Positions 36,201-51,200 of a DNA stretch of 64,000 bases are shown piece after piece. Positions within the stretch are counted from its first letter, which is position 1. Every line of letters begins with the position of its first letter. The stretch is from Petaurus breviceps papuanus. Taxonomy: Eukaryota; Chordata; Mammalia; Diprotodontia; Petauridae. Below the pieces are notes generated by a model. That model was not told the DNA's origin and made no database searches. It saw nothing but the letters and a program-made list of their open reading frames with translations. The stretch is from the NCBI GenBank assembly GCA_028583685.1, contig JAMXIF010000065.1:33107093-33171092 (forward strand). The letters are read 5' to 3'. Made by a program: the position numbers and the translations under genes.

Positions 36201-39200
36201 GCAGCTTGTCAGCACTCACTATGTACCTGGAACTGGGGATGTAAAGGAAAACAAAAGCCATCATGACGGAGATAGCGTGAAAACAGCCATGTTCACAAGA
36301 GATAAATCTGAGCCAGTCAGCAGAGGGGAGGGCGCTGGCATTAAGAGGGGTTTGAAGAAGAAGCTTAAGGTGCTTAGTGGGTGAATCTGAAAGGATAAAG
36401 CAGCTTTAAAACCTTGGACTCAACTGAACTTTGGAAGAAAATGGAGATACTAAAAGGCAGAGGTAAGAAGAGAACACATTCCAGGTGCGAAGGACAGCCT
36501 TCAGAAAGCCACAGACAGACTGTTGTATATGACAGCTGTACCTGAGATGGCATTGGCATGCTTTTCTGCTTTGCAGATGACACCAAGCTGGTCAGGGACC
36601 AACATGGGCAGCCATTGGGCCAAATTTGAATAAGATGGAGTTCAGTAGAGTGAAATGAAGTCTTATACTCACAGGTACAATATTGGAGAGGCAAAGCAAT
36701 TTGTTGAATTGCATTGGAAATGCTTAAAATATTTTTGTGGGTGGAGAAAACCACGGAGTCTAAAAGTGTGGATTGTAGTGTACTTGGCAAGTTCTCTGTT
36801 AGTTGTTCTTGTGATATGGTGGCCAAGAAAGTGAATACAGTCTTGTGATGTACTCAGAGAAATGAAATTTCACTAAGAATAAAGGGACAGTGAGTAGTCC
36901 TGCCTCACTCTGCTGTCTTCAGGCCCCATCTGGGTTTGGCCCAGATTTTTGGGTGTCTCATTTCAGGAAGGACATTGCTAAACTGGCCAGTATCTCAAGG
37001 AAGGCAGCAAAAAGACTGCCTTTTGAGGTCATGCTTTATAAAGGTCAAGTGAAAGACTTGGGTGGATTTAGTCTAGAGAAGTATTAAGGGACAGCCACAT
37101 GATAGTTCTCTACAAGTATTTGATGTGGAAGGGCACACTAGGCTTGCCATTCTTGACCCCAGAGGACAGAACTGGGAACAATGGGTAAAAAGTGGGGAAG
37201 AGACAACTTTAGACTTGATTTGAGGCCATCCTCAAAAGTGGAATGAGCTGCCTTGGCCAGTAATGGACTTTCTTTCTTTGGAGATCAAAGCCTAGAAACC
37301 CCAAGTTAGGGAGAAGATTCTTTATTCAGCTGTAGATGAGACTAGAATCCAGATGGTCTCTGCCGTCCCTTTCCAGGGCTGAGGTTCTGTGACTTTGTGT
37401 TGTCTTTTTGAGACTTTGACATTTCTTGCCTGTACATCAACCTTTCTGGATGTGGTTCCTCATCTGTAAAACGGGGGAGCAGCTCCCTAAATGACTTAGA
37501 CTTTCCATTGCAGTTTAAAATCTGTGATTCTGTGGCTTTTGACCTACATCCTATTAGTGAAGTACAAACCATAGTGAGCTACAGTGAACTTTCCTCTCAG
37601 ACTTAAAGGGCTAACCTCAAAAGTCTCCCTTTTTCCTCTGCTTTTTATATAACTCCTGTTTTCCTGGAGCTATGAGACATATAAGAAATATTTAACTTTC
37701 AAGCCTCTGTTTGAAAGCAAGATGCAGCACAAGGTGAACTCCCTTGGAACATCAAAAGGTTTAAGTAGATGGAGCTCCGTTGAAAAGCACAGCTCTACCC
37801 AAAGTGAAGAGTTTCGAGAAACTGAATAAAATAAATGGCCTTGTTGTAGAAGAAAATAGTCAAATAGAGGCTGTCGAGAAGGTCATCCCCAAGAGAGTCA
37901 GCCTTGAAAATGGCCCGTGTCACAAGGGCTTAAGAAAGGACTGATGAGTAAAATTGACCAGATCATTCAGTTTGTTGATTTAACAAGTAGCACTTTTAAC
38001 TTATGGTTTGACATATACAGTATATACCTGGAAAAGTTAAATTCCTACCTCAGTTTCACTCAGGCACATCTCCTCATCCCAGATCAAGCCACTGCTACAG
38101 CTGTTGGGTATTTTGTATTCTAGTACATCCCTCTGGACTATCCCGTGACTCACCTGAGAATGGAAAACACATCATGGCTAAACTTGTCTTTCTCCCTATG
38201 CTGCATATATACACATGCATATATGCATACAGGAGGTGCTCTAGGAATGGAAAACCATGAATGAGGACTTGAGGCCGCTAGGTAGCACAGTCTATATAGT
38301 TCTGGGTCTGGCATCAGAAGCCCCCGATTTCAGATTCAGCCTAAGAAATTTCTTGTTAACATGACGTTGGTTAGACAAGTCACTTGATCTGTTTACCTCA
38401 GTTTCCTCAAGTGTAATAATGTGGATAATAATATGATCTGTGTTCCAGGATTGTTGTGAGGATGAGATGAGATAAGATTTGTAAAACTCTTAGTACCATG
38501 CCTGGCACATAGTAGGTAGGCACTATATAAATGTTGCTACTTTATAGTTATTACCATCAAACAATATCCATTCTTTTTATATTTCTACTTTTCTAGTGAA
38601 TTTGATTATGGTTTAAGTCAGAGTTGTGCTGGTACTGAATCACTAAAATTATCTTAAATTTTTTACAGAAAAATGTTCATTCCACAAGGTTTGTGACTTA
38701 TTTCTGTGAACATGTTCTGCCAAACCTCAGCTCCTTGACTACTCCAGTGGAAGGCCTTGATATACAGCTAGAGGTAAATTAAATTTCTCTCCTTACTAAT
38801 GAAATATATTCTGATTTTATTAGTGGCTTTAATTTAAAATTATTTATAATTACATTTACATAAGAACATAGTTTTCAATATTTACCAGAATGATTTAGAC
38901 ATCTTGGTTAATCAGAAGTTTCCTAGGTCACAAAGTAGCATAATTTAGTACATAGAGAAGCTTCATACAGTGTTATCAGGCAGTTAGCATCTAATAGTGG
39001 AAAAGCACTGTCTGTATTTGTGGTGATTCTGCAATAACATGTAATGCATAATAAATCACTTTAACTTTATAGTAACCAGAATAACAAATAATTCACCATC
39101 ATGGACTATTAAGGGAGTATGATCCAATGAGTAGAGAGCTGGCCTCAGAACCAGGAAAATCTAGGTTCTAGTCTTAGCTTTTTTTTTTTCTTTTATGGAG

Positions 39201-42200
39201 GGCATTTGGGGTTAAGTGACTTGCCCAAAGTCACACAGCTAGTAAGTGTGTCGAGTGTCTCAGGCCAGACTTGACCCCAGGTCCTCCTGACTCCCAGAGC
39301 TGGTTCTCTATCCACTGCGCCACGTAGCCGCCCCTCTAGTCTTATCTTTGACACGCACTGGCCTGTGTGACCTGGGCACATTTCTTATCCTCTCAGTGCT
39401 CTAAGTACCCTTCTAAGGTACACACTGGCATTTGTTCTCCTAGGAATTGCCTATGCCAGTTAAACCCCAAGTCCAGTTAATATCCTGGTGTTTTAGGCTT
39501 AAAATTTGTTAATGCGTTTTTCAGTGTGTTTTTAGGCATTTAATAGTATTTAGCACTATGTTTTTATAGCTCATGTGTGACTCTCATCATAGCTACAGAT
39601 CAGAAAAGCGTTTTTCTCTTAGGAATTGGCTACAAGTAGTTTTTGAAGTACAAGTACTATTGCACTATCATAATGGTACCACAAGCACTGTTTCAATAAA
39701 GTCCTCTGGTGACTTGTGTTGTGGAAGCAGCCTAGAGTTCTCTTAAGATTGTACCATAGGACCCTGTTGATATCTCTTGAGGGCCCACCAGCCAGTGTGG
39801 CAAAGTCCAGACTTCCTTTTCAGCAACCAGCCCATCAGGCAATAGGCATTTAATCAGGGACCAAAAAGTTAGCCACTGGCTGATGCATTTGGTGGCAACT
39901 GCAACTTGTAAAACTCCTGCTAAGATATAGGGGAAGGAAGGTGCTCCTCCTGATGAAAGCTTTTCAAACATTGAAAGTATTAATTAGTGCCGTAACTGTT
40001 GCATGATTCTTCAGGACTGAAAAACTCGCATCTCTTTTTTACATGAACAGTTCTGCTGCATTGTAGCCCAAGGGTGCTGGTCTAATGAATGGGTGTAGAG
40101 AAATCATACATAAAACGCTGAGATCAGTAATTAGAGGCAAGTTTAAAGAATAAAATTGTATTGATAATAATAGTAACAAACATCTGTTCAGTTAGATACT
40201 TCTGTAACTTCTCTCATTTACATTTAATTGTAAGGACATTTGCTTAAGCTTAAAGACTTAAATGTGCCTGATTTTTGTGCACTACCTTTTAAAAATTGTT
40301 TTGATTGATTTCTCCTTAAATCCTTCCCCTCCTTCCTAAAGAGTATTCCTTTATCACAAAGAATTTCATTTATTTATGTTAATAAAAGGAGGAATAAGAC
40401 AGGGTAGAGAAACCTACCATCATCTGGCTATTGTGCCATTTATATCCCTTTACTTTTTATTTCCCATTACATAAATGACAGTGAGTAGACTTTTCTTAAA
40501 TTGATGTGTCCAGCATCAACAGATTTTAGAATGACAGGATATCAACCTATTTAGAAATAATCATGACCCATCTAAGGACATTAATGAAACTATAAAGACA
40601 AATAAAGAGAAACCTAAAGAATTGGAAGAAGATTAAGTGATTGCAAATGATTATTATACTACAGATGGTGGGGTTTTCCATCAACAAGCATTTATTACCT
40701 ACTATGTTCAGGCAAAGTATTTCAAAGTTGATTTATGTATTTAATATAGTACCAATCCAGATATCATGGTGGGTTTTTAAAGTAAATTATAATGAAATTT
40801 AAAATAAAATATGGGCAGTGTGGTCTAATGCCCTCTAACTTTAAAACATTACAAAGCAGTAATCATCCAGGGGAGTTGTCTCATCTGGGAGTTTCCTCCA
40901 CCAATTAAATCACAAGTCCAGTCTCCATCCTGTTTTATATCACCCTTTCTGAATATATCCTTCCCCTCCCCAGAGAGCTATCTTTTGCAACAAAGACTTA
41001 TAAAAGGAGGGGGGAACAGAGAGAGAAAGGAGTTCAGTAGAACAATGAGCACATAGGCTCCTACCCATCGAACTGTCAAAAACACAGAAAATTCAGTGTT
41101 GTTTTTGGAGAAACTTTCATTGCAAACTAATAGAGTCTTTTTATAAAGCAATCTGACAAAACACCTTAGAAGTTACAAAATAAGCATGCCCTTTGACTCA
41201 TTTCCAGGGTTTGGGTTACTTGGATTATTTTTTCTTAGTATAGGAATTTTTAAAAAGTTTTTTGTGTCTTGGAACCCTTCTCTGAATAATACTTTTAGAT
41301 GCATAAAGTATAATATGCAGGATTACAAAGAAGCCTGATTATATTCAAAGTGTTTTTAAAAAAACAGTCATGGACCCCAGATTAAAAACCCCCTCTGCGC
41401 CTTTGCACATTGGGAATAGGTTCAAGGAGTTTTCAGATTATACCCTTAGAACCTGATCAACCCCAAAGAGAACTATTTCATTCAACAATTTTTAACAGAA
41501 ACAATATTTGTAATTGCAAAGCAATTTCATACTACCAGATGTCTTAATTATAGTATGTAAATGTAATGCTGTAATGTAATTAGATCAATAGGTATGAGGT
41601 ACATACAGCAATCTAAAAAGATATTTATGAAAGAGTACAAAGCAAAAGACAAACAGAAAGTTCTCGTTAAAAGATTCACCGCAGAAGAGAAAAAGTAAAC
41701 AGTGTCTTGGTGAATTCTTAGAAGAACTAACCGAAAAATTAAGACTTTTATACTTTCCTATTTGTTTAAATTCAGAGTTACAAAGCAAATTTAATGTGTT
41801 GGTAATTAATATTGTTTATATTCTTATTTGAACAATTGGTGAATATGAATTATAACCAAGTATTTGGATTCTTATTTAACAATGAAATATTTGTTTTAGG
41901 TTTTGAAACTACTTGCAGAGATGAGTTCATTCTGTGGTGACATGGAAAAATTAGAAACAAATTTGAAGAAACTATTTGATAAATTGTTGGTAAGAAAGAA
42001 CTCTTTTTTTCCCTTGTTAATATGCAACTAAAATTGAAAATATATCAGTTTCAAACTGAATATTCTCTTAACTACCAGAATGCAATTTAACTAAAGGATT
42101 TCCTAATTGCTACTTTTATTCCTGAACTGCAGTTTTCAATAGTGTCATTTTTTTAAAGCAGTTTTGCTTTGCTTTTAGGATAGTAAAACAGGTTGAAAAA

Positions 42201-45200
42201 AACTTCATGGGGGATTTTAAAAAATAGTCTTGGCTATTATTGCCATTCTTTTCTTTAATTGGCTTACAAGAATGGTATCACATCCTCATCCTTACTTCTT
42301 TATCAAAAATAGTATCATGTTGTTGATGTTTGCCTTCAAGAAGTAGTTCAGACCCTTCTGGGAATGTTGGATGGTCCTAAAATTGGTTAGTTTGAACCTT
42401 CAGGGCTGACTTGCCTTACTGGGATAGTGCCAGGTTGGATATCAGTGGTACTACACCACCATTTAGCAACCAGAAAAGAAATTCTTGATTCACATTCAAC
42501 CTTCCTGCGTTGATACCTCAATGGAACAGTAACCTCGATCACAAAGGGTCCTCCCACCAATGGTGTGGCTTGTACCTCCTCAGTCTTTTCGCAGCTAGGG
42601 CTGTTCTTATTTGAATCTTCCCATGAATCTCCTATAAAAGATCTATTCCCTGTGCATAAGAGACCTTTCTTGGAGTCTTATCTTTTCATAGGAAAACCAT
42701 TTTTGTTTAATGACAGTTTCAGACTTGGTCTGAGTGCCACATAATGAATAGACCCCAGAGTTATAAATTAAGTTTTGTAACTGTGAATAGTCATACATGA
42801 AAAGTAAGGACTTTTTTTAGAATAGAAAATACCTGAAGCTTTGGTGACCACTTATCATTCTGCAAGAGATTGGCTAGTATATTGGAAGAATCTCAGTGGG
42901 GTTCTGGTTTCTTGTCATTTTTTCACCAACAGTGCTAATAGACATCCCTGGTTTCTCATTCATGTATTTCCAATTAAAAGTGTAAAAAGAGCAGATAGTC
43001 CCATGTGAAAATGTGCCCTTTTTCTCACTTTTATCTATCAGGAATACATGCCACTCCCTCCAGAAGAAGCAGAAAATGGGGAGAATGCTGGCAATGAAGA
43101 GCCCAAGTTGCAGTTCAGCTATGTAGAGTGTTTGTTGTACAGTTTTCACCAGCTGGGCCGAAAACTTCCAGATTTCTTGACAGCTAAGCTGAATGCAGAA
43201 AAACTGAAAGACTTCAAAATCAGGTGATGTATGACTGAAGGGATCCAACCCTTGGGGAGCAGGGGAATTAGCCTTTACTTAATCTCTGAAAAGAACAGCT
43301 TCTTATTTCATGCCAACGCTAGGTAACTGCTGTTTTGGTTTTCAGATAGGAAAAAAGCAAATGTCACCAACTATATTCCAGTGAGCATGCCAGTCTATTC
43401 TAGGCATACTGAACAGCTAAAAGAGACTGGACAGACCCCAGAGAATCAACAGGGCTTCCCAGAGCAAGTCAGAGCAGAATAGCCTAAAGCCCAGGGCCAG
43501 CAAGGCTATCAGATAGATGTGTGAACGGGGAATGTGCCTAGCTAGGCTAGCTTGCCTAGATATCAGTAAAAGACATGACAGGAACTAATTTATTACTCTC
43601 AGGGACAAGATAGGGTGATGTGACCTAGGCAGTAGTATGGTTAGATCAGGGGTCAACAGGGCATATGGGAAAGACAGGGAGGTTTTGGTGCACTGCAGGT
43701 TACCCAACATTAGTGGTGAGATTAAGGCAGGCCAGAAATCAAATACAGATGGACTTTGTATTAAAGGAAATTTGAAGGCCAGAGACTAGAAGAATAACAT
43801 TTCTGCTGCCCTCTGCCCCAATCTAGTGACATCTGGGATATTTTCATTTCTGGGTACCCATGTATTCAAAAGGGCATTGAGAGACATGGGAGTTTATCAA
43901 ATGATGTTCTGTGAACCCACCAAGGGCCTGAGATCAAGTGCTGCCTTTGACACATATTGACTTTATAACTGGGCAGATCACTCAACCTTGCAAGGCCCCA
44001 TACAACTCTCTGAATCTTAAAGTTGCAGAAAAGGTGGTGACCTGCATTGGTAGAAAGGAGTTACCTATTCCCAGTGGGCCCACAAGTCCACTCTCTTTAC
44101 CTGATTGAACTAACTGGTCTTTGGGGTTCCCTCTGACTTTTGAGAGTCTACAATTCATTGACTTAGCATTTCTGCTTCAGCAGACTTTATTGAAATTTCT
44201 TCCTAAAGATACTTAAATTTGTTGTTAAAAGCCAGGAGTTAACTGAATGAACATCAAGGCATCTTAAATCAGTTAGAAATCAAATCACCATTTCACAAAG
44301 CTTTTCTGAATTTTGCTTGATCTGTTGCAGAGGTGTCAAACTCAAATAAAAGGATCTCTACAGGCACATACTGACTTAGAAAACCACAAATTAACTTTAC
44401 ACTATGTTGTATTGTTGTATTGGATTAAAAATTTTTTTTTTTTTTTTTATTAATTATTTTCCATTTGCATTTTTAATCTAATTTGGGCCCCGTTTCAGGC
44501 TTCTGTCCCTGAGAGTTGACATCTCTCATGCACTGGCCTCTTTATCCCTGTGTAACAAAGGAAGGAAACTTATTTTTTAGGACCCAGAACTAAGCTAAAG
44601 TTTTTGGTTGTATATCAATCACATTACCCAAATGGATAGAAATTATTTGTTCTGATTCCTTGGGTTTTAAATACTGTATGGGCTTTCTTTGTTTAGTAGT
44701 TAATTTAAAAATTGATTTGTAAATGTCCTCAGGTACCATGAATTAACAATCATCTCTTTGTGTTAGGCTGCAGTACTTTGCCCGAGGTTTACAAGTTTAT
44801 ATCAGACAACTTCGTTTGGCTCTCCAGGGGAAAACAGGTGAAGCCTTAAAAACAGAAGAGGTAAGAATGCTAAGCACCTTCCTGTGAAGGAAGCTGCAAC
44901 TCTAATAGAACAACCCTCTTTTAAACTATGGCTTCAGTCAGTAGCTGAATGTGTGTAGATAGCTCATTCTTTATTGACATTTTTTCAGATAGACTTTATT
45001 TGGGCCAATAAAAAAGAGCCCAGTAAACCCTACCACAATTTTGCCTTAGTCCAAGAAATGATGTTAGAAGATGGTTGGAATCTCATGAAATTAAAAATGA
45101 GTTTCTCCTTTTCTGAATGGCATAATAGAAGGTTATATAGTAATTATTCATGCCATTCCTGCCAGATATTCTCTTTGACACTTCTAATGAGCCCGGATAT

Positions 45201-48200
45201 TTTGTTGAAATACAGTTTGATTGATATTTTGATATATTAAGTAACTATTAATAGTAACATTAATTACATTATTATTCTGATCTTGTTCAACCTGAATATT
45301 TGGAAGAATAATAACAGGGTGTATAAATGCCGTGTGATAAAATCTAGTTTTTATGATCATTTTGAAAATAAACTCACATTGCACATTTAAGCTTCCATCT
45401 CTCAAAATTGATAATCATATGTAAAGTAAAGCTGTTGATGTAAAATAATATAGATTATTCTCTTTTATAGTCCTTTTTCAGTAGAGGGGGGAGAATTTCA
45501 AATAGACTGTTTGAATAAGTGTTCTTAAAAATTGGCTTACCAAGAACAGTCCCTGTGCTGCTGCCCACCCCAGGCCCTCTCCCCATCCAGCGTGATTCAC
45601 ATTCACCTTTCACCAAAGCCCTTGACAACAGACGTTTGGGTTCTTGCTTTTGTTTGCCATGCATATAGTAGATGCTTAATGTATGAATTTTGTGTGGAGA
45701 GATTAGACTGTTAATACACATCAGAGGAGTTTGCTCAACCAGACTCTCCAGTTATATTGTAGTTTTAGCCACTTAATAGTCTACACTTTTGCCACAGTTG
45801 TACCTTATTGCCACAGAAATGGGACAAAAGGTTTAGGGGGTGTTTCTGTCTTTCAATAAAATCATAATTGATTTTTGCCAATTCTTAAGAGCCTTGTTTC
45901 ACTTACTTTAGATCTAAATTGTAAATCAGGCTTTATTGATCAAGTCAGTCAAGGTAAAAAGAAGGATCTTAATCTCTGATGCCACCATGAAAGTTCAGTG
46001 GGGTAGAACTGACTATATGGTTGTTCATTGAGTGCCAAGGAATATAAGTAAACCTCTATAGATTTAAACCAAGGAATTCCCTCATTGTAGCAGTTGTTCT
46101 GAAAGATGAATACGATTATTAGTATGTTATTTCTGAACTAAAATACATAAAGGCAGATATTAGAATTGTTACTTACATTGTTTTCCTTTTACAGAACAAA
46201 ATTAAAGTTGTTGCTTTGAAAATAACAAACAACATCAATGTTTTAATCAAGGTAATTCTTCCCCTTTTTCCTCCATCCTTTCTTCTGTTCATATTTTTGT
46301 TGATACCTGCTAAGGTTAGATGTTGTCATTTTGAATAATGAAAAAAAGCCCAGGTGCATAAAAACATTATGTATATGGTGCCTACAATATATATAGCACA
46401 TTCTTCATAGATATCGTGTACCTAAGTGATGTAAAAATAACATCCTTATTTTACAGTCTCATGTGAAACTAAAGGCTCATGTCATTTACAGAAAGTCACA
46501 GTAATCAAATCTTTTAAATCAGTTACTTATTATTCCCATTTTACAGATAAGAAAACGGAGACTAAGTGCAGGTGCAGAGGCTTGACCTTGGTCAAGTAGT
46601 AAGTGGCAGAGCGAGTCCTCAAACCTGAATTTTCCATTTCTGAACTCCCATCACCATATTTGACCACTAGTTTTGCTAACCAGAGAGATCAAGATGCCTA
46701 TTCTGTACTCACCCATTTTCCTCCCACGGAAACACATCTAAATCAGCCTTTCCTTCATGCCTTTCTGTGGAGTAGGCCTCAGTTGATTGACTTTGTTTCT
46801 CTGAACCACAATGGACTTTTCTTTCCTAATCAGTTCTTCAGAATAGCTTAAAGATTCCAGTTATCCACCAAGCTCTGGCTTTGTCTTTTCTAGGGAACAA
46901 CTCTCCTGTCTAGGCAGCTCTCCTTTCTTCCCTTTCTATCTCAACACTCGTATTTCTGGTTCAGTGGATGAGAACCCCATATGATTGCATCCCACATTAC
47001 AAGAAAATGAGGAAAGAGCTAAAAATCTATTTACAAGTGAATTTACAAGAATCATCTTTTTAAGTTAGTAGTTTAAAATAATGTTTTCATGTCCATTGTA
47101 TCCATGACTGGTATAAATGATACCCATTTTTGCTGGTTATTACATATACTTAGTATGTTAAACCTTGAGCTTTTTTCCTTTATATTAGCATCAAAAATGC
47201 TTCTAGTAGCAGTTAAACAATAAGTCATTGTTTTTAGATGTTACACCCAAAAAAAGGCTTCAGCATCTAGGTGGTGTTTTTGTCACCAAAAATTGTGGTG
47301 TAAAATTGGGGCGAATCTGGGGACCTAATGTCTTTTAACAATTTTATTAAATGCTTTATCATAAACAGTATTACGCAGCAAGAGGCAGGATGAACTAGCG
47401 TGCCGTCCCTGGCATCATTAGGCCTGGTGCCCAACTCTGACATGTAGGGATCCCTTGGTACACCAGGCAGTTTCTTCTTGGAGAGATCATGAAATCCCTC
47501 CTGTTGAATATATTGTGAGCCACAGTTGGTGCTGGTAGATTTTCCTGCCACCCTGTTTTGGTGTGTTGTTTTTTAAACCTGTGTTATAATGAAGGCCCCT
47601 GAATGAGAGAAAAAGTCGATTAGTAGACATTCATTCAGTGCCTGTTATGTCAGCACTGTTAAGCACTAGTGGTGTAAAGGAGGCGAAAGACAGTCTCTGC
47701 CCTCAGGGGGCTCACAATCTTATGGAGAAGGATATATTCAGAAAGGAAGGGGGCAGAAAAGAAAAAAAAAGCTTCCATAAAAGTTTTAAATAATTAACTT
47801 CATTTCCTCAAAGTATCATCCTCTTCAGTCCCCAGCAGGATTCTCCTTGTTCTCCAGTATATTGTCATTGGTCTTGTTCCTGCTGAAGCACCTTAGTAAA
47901 GGTCATGTTTCATAGAGAAGTGTATATTCATAGGCTACGTTGTGTGAAGGTCTAGGGGCTGCTCATCATTCTGAAGCCTGAAGCAGTGGCCTAGAAACCA
48001 TTACTTATGCCTTTAGCCTTGAGCTCCATGCACTTGTTAGGCACACTTTATAAAGAAAACCATCCACTTTCTCAGTTGCTGAAAGGCAGTGTGATGCAGT
48101 GTGTAAAATAGTGGGCTTGTAGGTAGGAGGACTTAGGTTCAAATCCTGCCACAGATATTTTCCTTCCCCCGACCATGGAAAAGTTGCCCTCTGATTCCAT

Positions 48201-51200
48201 TTCCTTCTCTGTAAAATGAGGGCATTTGGACCAGATGACTTTTAAGGCTCCTTCTAACTTGCCTGCTCACATGACCTTTCTCTTGAATACTTTCATTTTC
48301 AGGCCATATTTCAGTCATTTGCTTAACAATTTTTCAGGGTTTAACAACCTTGTCAAGAATTCTCTTTTTAAAAGAGATAATAGGTGAAAGAACAAAATCT
48401 GTGTTTTAACTCTTGCTTTAACACTCGTTGCCTGTGTGCCTCTGTAAGCCATCTTGGTTTTTTCATTTGTAAAGCCACATAGTGTCTATGTGACTCTTCT
48501 TAATTCACACAGGACTCTTTTTCGGAAAATTTTAAAACATCGATTCTGCATAATTGTGAGCTAATGCTGTAGTTGCCATTCAAGAAACATGGGGGAATTC
48601 TGGTTTCTGATTTCTCTGCATTCCTTGGAGGGTTTGTATTTATTTTGGAAATTGACTTGCATTGAAGAATTGTCCATCCATTTTATCTTTTCAGGATCTG
48701 TTTCACATTCCTCCTTCTTACAAGAGCACAGTGACATTGTCTTGGAAACCTGTACAGAAGGCTGAGATGGGGTAAGGAAAGTCATTAGGGTTATTAAGAT
48801 GCTCTCTTTCTGAACGTGTCAAAATAGGATGCTTAAGTATTCTTAGAAGTGAGTCTAAAATGCCTAGTTAAATTGTAGTATTCATAAAACAGATTTCTGT
48901 AGAATAAATTCCTGATATTTAGTTTTAAGAATTGTATTTCTGGGGTGGCCAGGTAGCACAGCGAGTAAGAGCACTGGCTCCAGTGTTGGAATGACCTGGA
49001 GATCGAATCCGGGGCTCAGACACTTAGCAACCACCCAGAAACACCTGGCCGTGTAACCTTGAGCAAGTTACTTAACCCCAATTGCTTAGGGGCGGCCAGG
49101 TGGCTCAGCAAGTAAGAGCACCGGCTCCAGTGTCGGGATGACCTGGATCAAATCTGGGCTCAGATACTCAGCACCACACCCAGAAATAACTGGCCGTGTA
49201 ACCTTGAGCAAGTTACTTAACCCCGATTGCTTTAAAAAAAAAGAATTGTATTTCTTTGGCATTAAGTAGGTTTTAATTTATTTTGCAGATCGGTAAATGT
49301 CCTTGAAAGAATATTGCACAATAATATTAGAGGCAGCTAAATGGCAGGATGAATAGAACATTAAACCTGGAATCAGGAAGACCTGAGTTCAAATCCAAAC
49401 ACTTACTGTGTAACACTAAGCAATTCACTTAACTTCTGTTTGCCTGTTTATTCATGTTAAAATGGGGACAATAACAGGCCCTACCGTGTTTCCCCGATAA
49501 TATGACACTGTCTTATTAAATTTTTTTGGAAAGAAAAACACCAGAGGGCTTATTTTCAGGGGAGGGCTTATGTTGTCCTGCCTCAGCTCTCCTCCGCAGC
49601 ACTGCTCTCAATGGGGCCAGCAAGCAAATCACTGGGGAAGAACAGGATGACGCGCTCACTGCTGCAGCTCTGATTGGATGCAGTTCGGAGCGCGGTATGC
49701 GTTTCAACGGGGGGGGGGTGCATACAGAGGGTACCGTAATGTAGCGTGTAGCGCAGGGGATCACCTTCACTACAGTAGCAATCTCAATAGGGCTTATTTT
49801 AGAGGAATCTTACACAGTAAGGGGAGGGCTTATTTTCGGGATAGGTCTTATTATTGGGAAACACGGTACCTCCCAAGGTCGTTGTGAGGATCAAATGAGA
49901 TCAGATTAATAAAGCCGCCCTTAGAGTATGTGGCACAGAGGAGGCCCACTCTTTAAATTCTCATTTCTTCTCTGTCCTTTAATGTTGCTGATATCATATA
50001 TTTACATCCTTCACAAGGCGTCTCATCACGTTTTTGCTGCACAACAAATACCGTCCCTGAGGTGGGCTGCAGCAGCTGGTGATGCTGTTCCCTAGGCAAG
50101 CAGTAGTATTATTGTAATGTACGTAACTAAACACAGCCTGGCTCAAAGATTCCAGAGTAAGCTTTAGGTCCTGTCCTCTCCTGGGTCTGTTGTTTGTGAT
50201 GCTGGCTTCAGTGAAGTGTATCAGTGGATTAGGGGACAAAAGAATAGAACTTTTAAGTTTCTTTTTCTTTTTTTTTTTTTTTTGTTTTAAATCCTTTCCT
50301 TCTAGTCAAAAGAGGACAAATGAAGATACAACTTCAGGTTCACCACCCAAAAAAGCTGCAGCAGGACCAAAACGGGATGCTAGACAAATCTATAATCCTC
50401 CTAGTGGGAAATACAGCAGCAATCTGGGCAACTTTAATTATGGTGAGCGTTGGCGTTTGGGTGCAAGTAGCACGTGGAATTAGACAGAGCATAGCACTTA
50501 AAAGCAAGTGTCATATTTGGATATCCTGACCCAGATTCCCTCAGTGCCTCAGTGACTCCCTGGTTGTAACAGGCAACTTCCCACCCATTGGGATATAGTC
50601 TTAGATATGTTAAAGAATAGTTCAGGGAGTTACCACTTCATTAAACTGTTTTGGTGACAGTTACCAAAGGTGCCAACTTTAAAATCAAGGAGTAATTTAG
50701 GCACTGAGAGAATCTACCTTAATATACTGTATGCAGAGACTGGCAGGATGCAAGGTAGTATATTCCTTTTCACTTGGGGAGGGGAATGTTTAGATGGCAA
50801 CATCCATTCCCTAGGATTCTTGGGGAGTGAGCGTTTTTGCTTTTAAGTGCGATTTATATGAACTGATTTGACATAGGGTAGCAGATAAAGAAAACTTATT
50901 TCTTCAGAGCAAGATCCTTTTTGTTTTCCCCTCAAGGTATTTCTTGAAGAATCGGGTGGCTAAGTATTTAATTTGTGGACCTCCCTGGCCTGACTTTGCC
51001 TTAGCTCCACTATGGGTTACCTTTGTAGCTCTTGCATTTCATGATTGGGAGGGAGGAGGGGGTCAAAGGTATTGTTATTTCTTTGGGATAGGGAACTCAC
51101 AGTGTGGAAATTCTTACCAACACAAATCTGGACCAGCATTTCTTTGTAATGGGAGAGTTACCAGGAACCCTGGGAGTTTACATAACTTTCCCTTGATCTC

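Noticed and set aside
42400-42730. Possible processed pseudogene in API5 intron 8
   Set aside because: No open frame, A tail, target duplication or recognisable protein match found.
48942-49240. Functional tRNA genes
   Set aside because: A- and B-box-like sequences belong to tRNA-derived SINEs; no intact cloverleaf is seen.
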